Shown here: positions 10,752 through 22,527 of the stretch, in pieces
How positions within the stretch are numbered: the stretch's first letter is position 1
How the letters are laid out: each line of letters opens with the position of its first letter
Origin: Calonectria ilicicola
Lineage: Eukaryota; Ascomycota; Sordariomycetes; Hypocreales; Nectriaceae
Direction: 5' to 3'
DNA length: 64,000 nucleotides
NCBI GenBank assembly: GCA_020809705.1
Contig: CP085831.1
Location: 806,001-870,000 of the forward strand
Notes under the pieces: generated by a model
What the model saw: only the letters and a program-made list of their open reading frames with translations
Database searches by the model: none
What the model was told of the DNA's origin: nothing
Position numbers and translations under genes: made by a program

Positions 10752-11415
10752 TTAGCACTTCCAAGAGGTGATCTGGTTGTCGTACTCGACAGTGCGAGGG
10801 TCGTCAGGAAGGGCAACAGCCAGGTTGTAGTTGTAGGAAGAAGTGAGACCGCGGTCATCACCCTTATCGTTGCAGCCCTTGAACCTGTGATGCAACGAGT
10901 TAGTACTTGATTATTGACCTGGACATGAAGGGGATGATCGTACTTGAAGAACTGGCACTGGCCACCTGTGTTGGTGGAGAGCGAGGTAACCTTGTCGTTG
11001 AACGTGTCGCTGAGCTCAGTGGAGTTGGCGGGCTGGAAGTCAAAGTAGGAGACACACTGGCCGGGCTTGGAGCCGAAAACAGTGCAGTCGCCACGGAAGC
11101 CCTACAATATGTCAGATAATTTCTTGAATCATAATCCATTTTCAGCCTTACAGCATTGGTGCACTGAAGCACGTAGATAAGGTCGGGGTTGGCATCAGCC
11201 CGGTTGGGGTTAGGCTCAGCCTCCTGGCGGACCTCGAGGCTGATATCGGCGGCAATCTGCACATCAGCCTTGAGGAAGACCTCGTAGGCGGCAGAGTTGA
11301 CGATAGCGTTGCCGTACTTGAGGTCGGAACCAGTGCTGCGGCGCTCCTTGGGCATGGAGACGGCGGCGGACATGGCGCCAGAGGCGGCAAGAAGGAGAGT
11401 AGCGAAAGTCTTCAT
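10752..11415 (-). CDS. Secreted protein of about 184 residues, six cysteines
   Basis: Three exons (11152-11415, 10944-11101, 10752-10884) keep phase and encode 184 residues. The N-terminus is a strong signal peptide (MKTFATLLLAASGAMSAA), followed by a basic KERR site that could be a Kex2-type processing point. Mature-part cysteines are in LQCTNA, GDCTVF, GQCVSY, GQCQFF, KGCNDK and the C-terminal WKC, so three disulphides are possible. Introns have GTAAGG and GTACGA donors; the second has a CTAAC branch. The protein ends exactly on Cys. The uninterrupted frame to 10900 reads through intron 1 and is wrong after residue 88. I do not recognise a named family; a cell-wall or effector-like role is possible but not shown. 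Confidence 0.8.
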
Positions 11416-12719
11416 TTTGGAGTTGGATAAAGAACGAAAAGTCCGGTTTGGATGTTTGTAAAAGAGAGTGAATTGATGAATGAGTGCAGATGCTGGGCTT
11501 GTCAGGAATGATTAATGTTGGGAAACAGTTGTATTTATTTTCACCAACTTCAGCAAAGACCTCACAGCATGACAATATCTGACATCGACGTCATCCCCAC
11601 TTTGCAAAGGTTAATGGTACTTTAATTGATGCTATTATTGTGGCGATGCGCTGGCTCGTGTCCCGTCTTCTAGAATATGGCCGAGAAAGGAGGGATGCGG
11701 GCGTCGTGGACCGAGCATCCCGGGGTTAATTAAACGCTGTGTGGTGGTGTTGAGGGCTGAAATGGGGCCTGATCGGCGCTGCCAACCGCTAGAATACATG
11801 TTAAAGTTTGAAAGGGAAATGAAACTTGGCGCATTGTCCACGGCACTTCAGAGAAATACGGTACTGGACCAAGCGTTTGTAAGTAAGGCTGAGCGTTTTG
11901 CGTCAAGGCGTACCATAGCTGATACGAACCACATCGTCGCCCAGACCGCTTGCATGGCTCATTTCACTAGGTCGGTGTTTCGCGGAAACCTTCGTCTTTG
12001 GCAGCGTGAGATATTTCTCGATGCCATTTTTGTGCATTAAATCATGCCTCTGTCTCCCGTTTCAGCCTTGGATGAAACAAGCCAGCTATGTCTGCCAAGT
12101 GGTCATTCAAACGGGCCTATTTGAAGTAATCGACCGCCGACATGCGCTGTATACAGCTTGCAAGTTCACCATTGACAATTCTACGTTTGTTTCGAGAGTG
12201 TAATGTCTGGCTTGAAAGAGAAGAGCATGAAAAAACGTCGGCAAATGCGGCTCGCTAGTGCTGGGATTGCTCCAGGGCGCGACACTCCAAACCTTTTAAG
12301 GTTCAAGGGTATACTTTACACAGAACCATAGTTCCATGTAGATCTTTCCTCATGAATGCCGTGCAATCTCATCAAACACACCATCTTGGCAGTATGAATT
12401 CCTCACTTGCCGGTTCATCTGCTAGGGCCAAGGCTTCATTTTTGCTTGGCTGATCGGCGATAATACCTTTCTTCTGGTCAAAGTCCTTTCTGGGTTATTT
12501 TAATCAGGGGTTATAAAATCTTTTTAATATCATGAGAATGTATGCTCCTGGCGGCTTATGCCACATATTAATTATACAGGCTAGCAATCCAGTCTTTATC
12601 GTTGAAGTTAGCCGCAGCATCTTCCATTCCATCTTTAGCGGACGAATAAAATTAGCTTCAAATATTTTAGACAGATATTGTCACGGAAAGGAGCTACCTG
12701 ACCCACAGATGGTTGGCTT
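11416..12719. other. Intergenic, about 1.3 kb
   Basis: Contains the promoter of the secreted-protein gene (minus) and the 3' flank of the F-box pseudogene. Small ORFs at 11741-12203 and 12532-12723 show no motif. Confidence 0.5.
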
Positions 12720-14249
12720 TTAAAGGTACACAGTATCCCTAAAATCTGAAATTTCAACATGCAGTTCCTTGTCCAAATGCTTCCTCGACACCTTTCTCCA
12801 GGACTCCAATATCTCATCCTCTGGAACATAGCCCAAACTACTGGTCCATATAGCAGTTACTGGCCCCGACACTGGGATGAAATAGCAGAATCTATGCCAG
12901 TTTTCGCAGGTTTCTCCAAGTTCTGCTACAAGCGTCATGCCCTGTAGTGCTGGCATATACAAGGCTGCATTCGCTGCTGTGAGGTAAAACTGTCGCAGGG
13001 CGGGTGTTGCGACGCCTCTATTTTGTGTATCCCTTGAATCCTGACTTGGATTGTCGCCTGGGTCACTGAGAGGCCACGAGGCGTCACTGTCTGAGTCATA
13101 TTGGGTTGCATTTGGGTCAGGAAGGAAGAGCCATTCTCCCGAAGGAGTAAATGGTGGATAGTGTTAAGTAAAACCCACCAACCAGTCCCATCGTGGTGGT
13201 TTTACCAAGCTATCCACCAAGAGAGCTTGGGGAAGAAATATTTCATTGCTAATCACAATATCATGGATATATAGACTCTTCAATTGATGAGATAGATTGT
13301 GTATGCACTTAGAAAGACCATCACCTCCCTCTTCTGAAGATTCAGAAATAAGTCTTTGAGATCGGGTTGCGGCTATCGTAGCACGGTCAATGATAGAGAG
13401 TTCATCAAGAGGGTGTGTGTGATACGAGACAGAGCATGAGCAACATCTGTTTTTTTCTCTAGATATCAGTACAGGTTTATGAGTAAAAAGATCAGACGTA
13501 CCATTTCGTATTTCTGGAAATAGATGAGAATCTCGCCAAGTGATATATGCTCGTTTAGTGGCTGGCAGTTTTGCTAGTATTATGCAAATAGTCATCATAG
13601 AGATATACCTCCTCCAGTTCGGCTCATTTGTCTTGATCTCCGATATGACCACTATTGGAGAACTTTGGATAATACGCTCAGGATTTATCAGTTCAAGTAC
13701 TGATCTTACATATCTAAGCTCCCATCTTACTAGTCTTCGCCATACTGAGGGGGAGCACGGTCTTTCTTCGCCGTGCCCTGGGTCACCATGCGCAAACGGA
13801 TCAAATGAGAGTTTTATCCCATTTGAGTGCACTTCTTCTATCTTCCATTGGCTCAGAGACTTCATGAATATTTCTAATGTTGTCTGAAGTGCGTGGTTAT
13901 TACGCAGCTTCTCATCGTCGGTCTCATCATCTCGAAGGGGACCAGGCCTAGGCAGCACGATTTGCAGCTGGATGGAGCGCACGTAACCACGGCGTCGTGG
14001 AGTTACAATAGTGTTGACTTGTGACAATCGATCCAAATTAAGATTTAGTGTTGCAAAGGTTTCGCGCTCAATGATGTCTTGCCAGGCTGAGCAGACACAG
14101 GCATATCGTCCAGAGCCTGGAACTAGGGCCCAGCAAGTGTATTCGTCTTTGTGCAATGGCCCTTCTAGCCTTGAAGGGTCGATCTGGTCGTGGAGGAGAA
14201 ATTCTAGAACATTTTGAAGGATTTCAGGGATGAAAATAATGGATTTCAT
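12720..14249 (-). pseudogene. F-box / DUF6546-like protein gene broken by one in-frame TAA
   Basis: The frame from ATG 14249 (MKSIIFIPEILQNVLEFLL) encodes an F-box-like N-terminus and a long body like fungal DUF6546 proteins. It meets TAA at 13166-13164 after WLVGFT. In exactly the same frame, with no further stop, coding resumes as HYPPFTPSGEWLFLPD and runs 147 codons to 12720. The tail has the family's closing features: an AANAALYMPALQGM helix, an aromatic AIWTSSLGY segment and a final charged helix. The break is thus a single nonsense codon, not a frameshift. A 39-nt in-frame intron hiding the stop is conceivable, but it is too short and its branch site would sit next to the donor. A 45-nt in-frame intron at 13457-13501 is also possible. 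F-box proteins serve as SCF ubiquitin-ligase adaptors. Confidence 0.7.
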
Positions 14250-15111
14250 AATGACTGAATCCGTAGGGAGGTAATTATTGTTGCAGGTCGAACAAAAGTG
14301 AGTGACGTGTAATGTACTTGCGAAATGGGGGAAACCAGGGCAGATCAACTGCAATATTGGGCCCGGGATAATATTTATCCCGTATGCTAAGAGGGATGAG
14401 AGCCTTCTTCAAACCCTCAAACAACTACTTGAGTGTTAGTTTGCGGGTCTCTGGGGCTACTACCTTCCAATCACGCCGGAACATGCACCTCTGCGCTAAA
14501 CAGCTGCGAACAGGCGCTTGCGAGGTGGCTACTCTATACATGGCATTGTTGTTTTCGTAGGATCAAGGCACGGGAATTATTTTTATAAAACGAAGAAGAA
14601 AGTTCAAAAAGCATAAATCACAAGACGTGATGCTTTCTTGGATTGTCAGTTTCTTGATAAAATGTCACCCAGATAGGGTTTAGATGCGAGGTAAATTGTC
14701 AAGCCGCTGACGAAGTAGAGTCAAACTGAGTTGGGGAAATTTATCAAACTAATCTCTGCCTATTATTTTCGTAAGATATATTTTAAAACAAAATCACTAA
14801 AAGAAGCAGTGGGATATCATTAATTATCTGATTTGGCCTTTTTCATGGTGATGTTTTCATTGTTAGCGAGCTTTGCTCGGATCACACACCCAGCCAGCGA
14901 GGGCCAGAATCCTCCCTCTCGCCCTGAATCAATCTCTGAACCAATGCCAGCATTCCCAACTCACTGAGTAGACTTTTCTTCTTTCACGGGAATATTCATG
15001 TCTCTCACTGATCCATCAAAGAAAGGCAAGTCTTCCTAATTTGCAGTATATCTTGAAAGTTCCCGCCGGGTTACACTTTGTTCGAAAGGCAAGTTGTCGC
15101 TATCATCCTAG
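14250..15111. other. Intergenic
   Basis: Promoter side of the F-box gene and 3' flank of the SNG1-like gene; AT-rich in the middle. No gene seen. Confidence 0.5.
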
Positions 15112-16680
15112 TTACTCGTCATCGCTACTCCCATGGCTAAATGGCAAGTTGAATGACGGCCCAAAGTTGCAAGCCTTGTTCACTTTTTCTTGCTCCAATC
15201 TCTGTCTTGTGTTGAGCCGCTCGAGAGCATTGACCAGCTCGTCGCGCATCACTTCCTCGTCTTCTCCGCGCTCTGTAGCACCTGTTTCAGAAGATGGCTG
15301 TTGCGAATCACCATCAACTTCTGACTTTGTGGGCCTGGAAGCTACCCGCCTGGCTTCCCGGATTTTGGTTATTTCTACCGCCACAGCGGTATCAAGCCGT
15401 TCCGCAAACTCTTGCGCCTGGACCTCTTCCCCCAGCACTGCAAAGTGGGATCTGCGATAAACTCCCAGGGCGCTCAGAACGAAGGCCAATATTTCCCAAG
15501 CAAAAAGAATTGGAAGTGCATAGCGCAGCTGAGGGTTGCAGTCTCTCGACCAAATGTCGGTCAGGACTTGATAGACCTCGTGAGCTGGGAACATGTATCC
15601 AATACGATAGAATGCTGCACTGAGCGGGAATGGCACTATGATGGAAGTGACATTGAAAATAATCCAAGATATCAGGGCCATTGGGACAAAGGGAGGTGGG
15701 AGCCATATGGTAAAAACGTCAAGCGTCAGAAAATTAGTGTGCGCGAAAAGCCACAGCACCATCCACGACAGGACAAACTGGTTGCCATTTACATTCCAAC
15801 CTGCTCTAAAGGCCCATATAGCGCCGACAACGCATAGTGATCCGATAAAGGTGTACGTGAGGGAAATGGCGTTCCGGATAAGAATGATGCGTGTGGGGCC
15901 GGTGCGAGCATATATTTTGAACTGGGCGTAGAGACCGTTGATGGTTCCAAGGTAGAAAAACTCTTGGATCATGACCAGGATGATGACGACGGTGTTGTAA
16001 ATTGCTCGTGACCCCTGTGTAGTTGCCTGGATATTGACGGATTGAAGTTTCCACGGGTCTGCCAGGACAGAAATTGCTGCCGCATCAGAGACGGACGTGA
16101 TGTTGCCTGTCCCACCGCCCGTGCTGTATTCCACTCTGGCAAGATTCGCAAGTAGCTGAAGATTTGCCGACACGGCGGAATCAACAGTAGGCGAGTAAAG
16201 AGCTTCATTCCATATGTAGGTCATGACATCTGTGCTATTGTATCTTGAGGCTGCTGTGCCGCCGGCCAGCGCATTCTGTAGTCGGCTAGATGCGCCTTGG
16301 GTTACATACAAGGCCCCCCAGTACCGTGCCTTGCAGACCGCTTCCCGCACATCCGATGCAGTCTGCAAATCTGAAGCCGGCTGTTCAATCAGGGAAGGAA
16401 AACTGTCGCTCTTCAGCGATGCGTACGCATTTCGCACGGCGTGGGCAATGGCGCCGCCATCGTAATCGACAAAGACAATGCGCAGGTTGTGCGTGTGGCC
16501 CGTCTGCTGGAACAGCGCGCCAAAAATGTAGCTAAAGAGGCCCAAGAACAGGATCTGTAAATACAACAAATTTTTGCCAGCCGCGACAAAGAACTTTTTG
16601 CGGACTTTTTTCAGCAGTGGGTTGGTTGGACTGCTGTAGTAGCTTGGGTAGAGCGACCTGATGGATGCCATTTTCGGCAA
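15112..16680 (-). CDS. SNG1/DUF3533-family membrane protein (ABC-2-like)
   Basis: This single-exon, 522-residue protein has an N-terminal membrane segment (YLQILFLGLFSYIFGALF), a large hydrophilic loop to about residue 215 with NST and NIT glycosylation sites, then five or six closely spaced membrane segments (for example AIYNTVVIILVMIQEFFYLG and LCVVGAIWAFRAGW) and a long acidic cytosolic tail. This topology and the VDYDGGAIAHAV segment are typical of the SNG1 family, named for nitrosoguanidine resistance in yeast, whose members act at the plasma membrane in drug and stress resistance or lipid asymmetry. ATG 16680 and ATG 16671 are both possible starts. It lies 195 bp downstream of the AAA-ATPase pseudogene on the same strand. 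Confidence 0.88.
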   Translation of the reverse strand: MPKMASIRSLYPSYYSSPTNPLLKKVRKKFFVAAGKNLLYLQILFLGLFSYIFGALFQQTGHTHNLRIVFVDYDGGAIAHAVRNAYASLKSDSFPSLIEQPASDLQTASDVREAVCKARYWGALYVTQGASSRLQNALAGGTAASRYNSTDVMTYIWNEALYSPTVDSAVSANLQLLANLARVEYSTGGGTGNITSVSDAAAISVLADPWKLQSVNIQATTQGSRAIYNTVVIILVMIQEFFYLGTINGLYAQFKIYARTGPTRIILIRNAISLTYTFIGSLCVVGAIWAFRAGWNVNGNQFVLSWMVLWLFAHTNFLTLDVFTIWLPPPFVPMALISWIIFNVTSIIVPFPLSAAFYRIGYMFPAHEVYQVLTDIWSRDCNPQLRYALPILFAWEILAFVLSALGVYRRSHFAVLGEEVQAQEFAERLDTAVAVEITKIREARRVASRPTKSEVDGDSQQPSSETGATERGEDEEVMRDELVNALERLNTRQRLEQEKVNKACNFGPSFNLPFSHGSSDDE

Positions 16681-16875
16681 TCTCGGCGACGGTGGTCGGC
16701 GCTAGATCAATGCTTGGCTTTCACGTCACAAATGATGGGGAAGAGAGAGGGAAAGAGGGGCAAAACGGTCATCAAACGGTCAAAAAGAATATATTATGCA
16801 CTAGTCTAGCTCTGATTATGTCACCATAGTGGCGTCCAATCTCTGAAGCAGTCGTTGATGTTGTTTTGGCTGTTT

Positions 16876-19533
16876 CTACGCGGTTGGCTTCTCCATCTCC
16901 TGCTTCGCGGCGGTGATGACGTTGTTGGGTGGATTGCTTATCGTGGATGATTCCTCTGTCGGTGGTGTAGATTCAGAATTAGCCACCGGCGCTACGCTGA
17001 TGGGGCTAAACCTCGACGCAAATTCCTCGAGCCACGTCATGGATTTTGCAGATACAGTCGGTCTTGTTGTTTTCAAAGCTGCCTCAAAGTGGTGTTGTTT
17101 CAACAGGACATGCACATTCTTAGTTGACTGACTTCTCGTCTGCTCCAACGACCAGGCCACCCCAGCGTGCCCGCACAAACTGCGGATGTCGGATCCTGAG
17201 AAGCCCACCGTTCCCTCAGCCAGCTTCTGGAGGTCGACCTGCGGGTCCAAGTCCTTGGGGGACAAGAAGACGCGAAAGATGCGCTCGCGAGCTGCCGCCG
17301 AGGGGAGCGAGAAGAGCACCTTGTGCGGCAGACGACGCAGAAAGGCATCGTCCAGGTCATTGGGGCGGTTGGTGCCTGTAATAATGAAGGGAGCATTGTC
17401 GCCGTGTTGCGTTGTCAGTCCATCCATTTCATTCAGGAACTGATTGAGGGCTGTTCGCTCCCACCTGCAATCATTATCGCCGCGGCGGTAGAACAGAGCG
17501 TCAACCTCGTCAATGAAGAGAATGCAGGGAGACAGTTTGGCAGCGAGCGAAAATGCCGCCGCAATCAGCTTCTCACCATCGCCAACCCACTTGCTCATGA
17601 TGTTTGCGGGGTTAAGCGCAATCATGTTGTAGCGCGCGTCACTCGCGATAGCCTGGCAGAGGAGCGTTTTGCCTGTGCCCGGCGGGCCGTAAAACAGGGC
17701 TCCTGTGACACGAATGTGTTGCAGAAGCGTCATTGAAGCCGCTTGAGGTTTGAGCTTCCACAGGCTGATGAGTTCTTAGACCTGCGCCTTGACGTCCTCG
17801 TCAATAATCACATCATCGTATCTTGTGGTAAGTTCCGCTACAAGCCATCAGTGATTTTCCATTTAAACAAGCAGGGGCAAATTGGGCATATACTACCTGG
17901 GTCAATGACATGTTTGAAAAGTTTCTTCTCATACTCGTTGCAGCGAGGGGCAATTTTCCTCAATCTCTGCTGCGAAGTCAAGCCGCCCTCGGTCGCTTTT
18001 TTGGTTTCCGTGTTTTTTTTGTTCAGTTTATTTTTGTCCTGGTTATCCTGCTGCTCGGATTTTGTGGTGGACTCTGGCTCTGGTTCAAACCCCTTCCCAC
18101 CATCCCAAAGCTTTTCTCGAGTTAAGCGGGATGTAACAGCAACGATATCATCAAAGGTTAGTTTGTACGTGTCCCAGCGTCTGCCAGAGAGCTGGAATAC
18201 TGCCCTCCTCAAGGACCAGTCGTTGAAATTTTGGTCGCCGGTGAATACTTGTTCCACCCAGCGCTGCTCGTCTTCCTTTCCGTTATCTATATCAAGGACT
18301 CGGGGTTCAAATTCATCCAAGAAACAGTTTCGCAGTATATGCTTGAATCGTTGGGCGTTTCTTCTCTTTACACGATCGATTTCGACTTCGGTGTAAAACT
18401 CCTCGTATGCTTTATAATTTGGGGGAGTACCAACTTGAATGACACTGAGATCGTGTCCCAGAAAAGGACTGCGATTGCAAGACATAGGATTTCTTAACCC
18501 GGAAGCAACCCCCAGTACTGTTGAATATGGTTCCATTTTCGCCGTTCGGTTTTCTTTGATGAAGTTTGCGAAACCCTTCAGGAGAGCTTTCTCGTATGTG
18601 AAAGGAACCATCTTGCTCTCGTAGATGCGCAAGAGTACAGGTGACCCGCGAGCGGCCGATCCTTCTCCACTTTCAGGTTTCTTCTTAGAAATCGTGTCGC
18701 TCTTTGTTCATGCTGCATTAAGGAGCGCGTATATGGCAGCTTTCATCCTCTCGGCCACCTCGGGCTCTTCATCAGACTGCTTAGTAAAATTGAAATAGAG
18801 CTCGCCAAAGTGGTTAGTGGAATATTCACTAGTTTCTTCGTAGCTCACAGACGAAGGGCCGGGAGAAGACGGCTTTTGTTCCCCTACAAGTTCATCCGAG
18901 TTATCTTTGTCTGGTTTTTGCGACCGTTCTGTCGCGGCCGCCGCTCTTCGCTGGTCCTGTATGTGGAACTCTCGGCCCAAATCATCTAGGTCTTCCATAT
19001 TGACGGTGATTACAGACATTTTCAGATCCCATGCCAGATACTTGACAAGACAACCCAGATAAATGCTAGGCTCAAATTCGTTCTTCTCTTCCATTTCGCT
19101 TCATAGAGTTAACGTGGGCGTATTTTTGGGCAGTGAGCCATCTTGGTTGCGAATCAAACTTGCAGCTGCTGTCAATCGGATTCGATCATACGTGTCCCTC
19201 TGGATTTCGAGTTGAGCCGGGCGCTTGTGTTGGTCATTTTCGTCCAAAACATGGTCCACAACAACCATTCCGGGCTTCTCATCGCCGCCCTCTTCATAGA
19301 TTTTGACGTTGCGTCTCAAAAACCATGATGGAATAGTATATCGCAGACCTTAGATATCTAGAGTTAGAAAAAGTCACGCAACCCCATGAGTGAAAATCAA
19401 AATCATCCTACGTACCATCTTCAGAGTCTAGTGAAGTTATCTTGGTTGATATTTCTGGAGGGGGGAGGCTGGTGATTTGGCGTGGCCTCCGAGTTTCCGG
19501 AGCAAATTGGCGGATGGATGAGAACAAATGCAT
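16876..19533 (-). pseudogene. AAA-ATPase gene with three in-frame stop codons
   Basis: The frame can be followed across two well-formed introns: exon 1 19416-19533 (ATG 19533), intron 19349-19415 (GTACGT, CTAAC), exon 2 17897-19348, intron 17838-17896, exon 3 16876-17837. The ATPase core is clear: Walker A GPPGTGKT, Walker B ILFIDEVDAL, sensor GTNRPNDLDDAFLRRLP and the GFSGSDI sensor-2 region. Frame and phase are kept throughout, yet there are stops at TGA 19103-19101, TGA 18710-18708 and TAA 17778-17776. The last falls between DEDVKAQV and ELISL, just ahead of the Walker A motif, in a stretch that homologues keep coding. An alternative intron might remove the first, and with less support the second, but I find none for the third. 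The fragments match nuclear-encoded mitochondrial or spastin-like AAA proteins common in Pezizomycotina. Confidence 0.75.
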
Positions 19534-20958
19534 TTTGCGCAGATAAAGATTTACAGAAAATCTGGATTTGAAAACTTCTTAAATGTTTTCAAGTCACGGC
19601 CTATTCGCGTTGGATGGGGCATAAGGCGGAGTTCGTGCAACAATCAAAGAGGGCGGTATGGAACAATCAACTCCGTTTCCTTTTGCTGATCTACCCCAAA
19701 ACTGGACCGGACTGTATTTCTGATCCGTGATTCACACTCGCTTATATTAAGCGCCCACTGCGCGGACCTCACATCTGCAATCCAATCCGATGATTCACCA
19801 TCTCTGTGCAGTTGATATCCACAACGATAGGTGAATTGACATTTCATTTCCAGAAGAGGCCCGAGACGATATCACGCCACTGATCCAGAGAAGAAATATT
19901 TGAAAACCTTTTGCAACTGATTCCCTGGAATTATCTCCCGCAAAGTTTAACCGTTGTATGCAAGGCGAGTTTTTAGAGGTGAAAGATTTGGAGTCTCACA
20001 AAATTACATCGCCCAAGATATTGTCAATCTGTCCGAAAAGCTGGGAGAAGAATTAATAATTTATCAGACCCGAAATTGTAGATGACAATTCAGATTGAAA
20101 TTATGATATTTATTTTACTTCAAAGATCTTCCTAACTTTTATCTGTTGCTGCTGATCAAGAGTGGAAAAGTTAAATAAAATCGAACAGTCTAGGGTGGGT
20201 GTTTTCAATGAAAGAAAGAAGTGGGGACGACCTCAATTCGATTTGAAGAATTTTTGATGTTTGGGAAATTTACAGGTTGGCGGGGCCTATGGAAGGCGCA
20301 GCAGTTTCTGATACCTGCAAACGAAATAATTCATGCTGAAGCTGTGGTGATTTTCATCTTATCTAACCTCGTATAAGGAGGATCCGGGGTAGAGAGATCC
20401 GAGTTGCTAGCCGCAATTGTTTCAAGGCCGATCAATCATGACGAACCCACGTCCAGTCGTCCAGCCTTTTCTATTAAAGGACCCGTTGATCTGGTTAGGG
20501 GCTAGCCTTATCTAGCCTAGAAGCCATTATCGCGAGAATGCGTGGTGCGGCGAGTGACATGCTCGCAGCCGTTGCTCTGCCAGATCCACTCGGCTATCGA
20601 TGCCGTGATGCAGTGGGACAACACGCGCGTCGTGCCGCAAAACCGAAATGTCGACGTAAGCCTCTATTGCGCTGCGGGACCCACCGCAGGCCAGTTATTG
20701 AGTGTTTTATTTGCCCAATCTGCTGTTTTATCATTTTCCTCGTCCCCTGGATTGGTGTTTATTTTTCTTTTTCGCGTCTCCTTTTTTCCCCCTTCCTCTG
20801 GTTGATTGTCCGTCTTTCGCTTGGAACACTCGTTTCGCCTGCTGACGTGGATAAAAAAACGACTGTTATCTACAAATCTGCGCCTGCAACTCGTCGCTCC
20901 TTTTTTACTAACTCTCAACCAAATCAATTTATTTCGTTTCGAAAACGCCAAGAACACC
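19534..20958. other. Divergent intergenic region with long promoter of the GH72 gene
   Basis: Lies between the AAA pseudogene (minus) and the glucanosyltransferase gene (plus). A 158-codon ORF at 20538-21014 overlaps the GH72 start and has no domain; it is probably leader sequence. The proximal part is strongly pyrimidine-rich. Confidence 0.5.
20757..20805 (+). promoter_or_regulatory. CT-rich tract upstream of the GH72 gene
   Basis: A nearly uninterrupted T/C run about 150-200 bp before the ATG. Such CT-rich tracts mark core promoters or transcription starts of well-expressed filamentous fungal genes. Confidence 0.45.
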
Positions 20959-22527
20959 ATGGTAAGGGGTTGGAAGTCAAATGGTGGAAGGCCTGTGATG
21001 CTAACCGCTTCTAGATGCTCCCTAGCGCCGGAGCCCTCCTCTTGGCTCCTCTTTTTTCGACTCTTGTCTCTGCCGTTGAATACGTTACTGTAACCGAAAA
21101 CAAATTCGTCACCAATTCGACGGGTAAACGTTTCGATATTATTGGAATCGAGTAACGCATCACCTTGTCCGATTGCACAATATGATAAATCGCTAATTCA
21201 ATCCGCCATTAGCTACCAGCCTGGAGGATCTTCGGGTTTCAACTCAACCTATGATCCCCTGAGCGACCCTGAGGCATGCCTGCGAGATGCTATTCTCATG
21301 CAACGAATTGGCGTTAACACTATCCGCGTATACAACCTGGATGTCGATCTCGACCACAACCAATGCGCGTCGATTTTCAACGCTGCCGGAATTTACATGA
21401 TCCTCGATGTCAACAGTGGCCTGACCAACCAGTACATTGACCGCAGTGACCCAGCTAGCACCTACACTCTCAAGTACCTCGAGCACATTTTCGGCATTGT
21501 CGAGGCCTTCGCAGCCTACCCCAACACTCTCGGTTTCTTTGCTGCCAACGAAATCATTAACGAGGACAGCTCTTACGATGCACCCTTGTACATCCGAGCC
21601 GTGACTCGTGACTTGCACGACTACATTGCTAATCACGTCTCGCGTGACATTGGCGTTGGCTATGCGGCTGCTGATGTTGATGACATGTTGACTGACACCT
21701 GGAACTACCTTGGATGCAGCCTCTCCAACTCAACCACTTCAAAGATGGATTTCTTCGGCCTCAACGACTACGAGTGGTGCGGTGACAGCAGCTACACAAA
21801 GTCCGGTTACAACAAGCTGGTATCCAAGTTTGAAGACAGCACCATCCCCGTCTTCTTCTCCGAGTATGGCTGCAACAACGTCAAGCCCCGCACTTTCACC
21901 AACGTTCCTGTCCTGTACGGAGACAACATGTCGCCTGTTTTCTCTGGTGGTTTGGTTTACGAGTTTACTGAGGAGACGGAGGACTATGGTCTGGTTACCA
22001 TCAACACCTCCACTGAAGTCACCCTGTCTGAGGATTACAACTACCTGAGCCTGGAGTTTGCCAAGTTGGATGAGTCGAGCATGGCTACCAGCGTCACCAA
22101 GACTCAGACCGCAACGGCCACCAAGTGTGCGGCCAGCTTGATTACCGAGTCTAGCTTTTACGATTCCTGGGACCTGCCCGACAGACCTAGCGGAGGTGAT
22201 AAGCTTGTCTCTACTGGTCTGTCAAGCGCCAACAAGGGTAGCATCGTTAGTGTGACGGCCACCACCATGCCTGCCACTGTTTACAACTACACTGGAGCCG
22301 AGGTTACTGGCCTCAAGCTTGTTAAGCTCGGATGCGCCGACAGCAACTACCCTGGACTGGTTGACGACTACTCGGCCGGCGCTGAGACATGCTCTTACGC
22401 AACCACAACTGCTACTTCCTCTGATGACGAGGGTAGCGCCGCTTCATTTGTCGCGGTTGACAAGCAGGCTCTCGCTATTGTCGGCCTTGTCATGGCTGCT
22501 TTCTTTGGCGGTGCCATGGTACTGTAA
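20959..22527 (+). CDS. GPI-anchored 1,3-beta-glucanosyltransferase, GH72 (Gel/Gas family)
   Basis: Exons 20959-20961, 21015-21151 and 21213-22527 give 484 residues. The first exon is only the ATG (context CACCATG); its intron has GTAAGG, CTAAC and CTAG signals. If it is not used, ATG 21015 starts the same protein one Met shorter. A signal peptide (to about VSAV) precedes the GH72 domain (DYQPGGSSGF onward). The acid/base Glu is E160 in FAANEIIN and the nucleophile is E264 in FFSEYGCN. After a linker and a region with four cysteines, the protein ends in a Ser-rich stretch and hydrophobic tail (LAIVGLVMAAFFGGAMVL), a GPI-attachment signal. No CBM43-type module is evident. The enzyme elongates and branches beta-1,3-glucan at the outer plasma membrane and cell wall. 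Codon use is GC-ending, as expected for high expression. Confidence 0.95.

Noticed and set aside
20538..21014. 158-codon ORF upstream of the GH72 gene
   Set aside because: Low-complexity, no domain, overlaps the CT-rich promoter and leader of the glucanosyltransferase.
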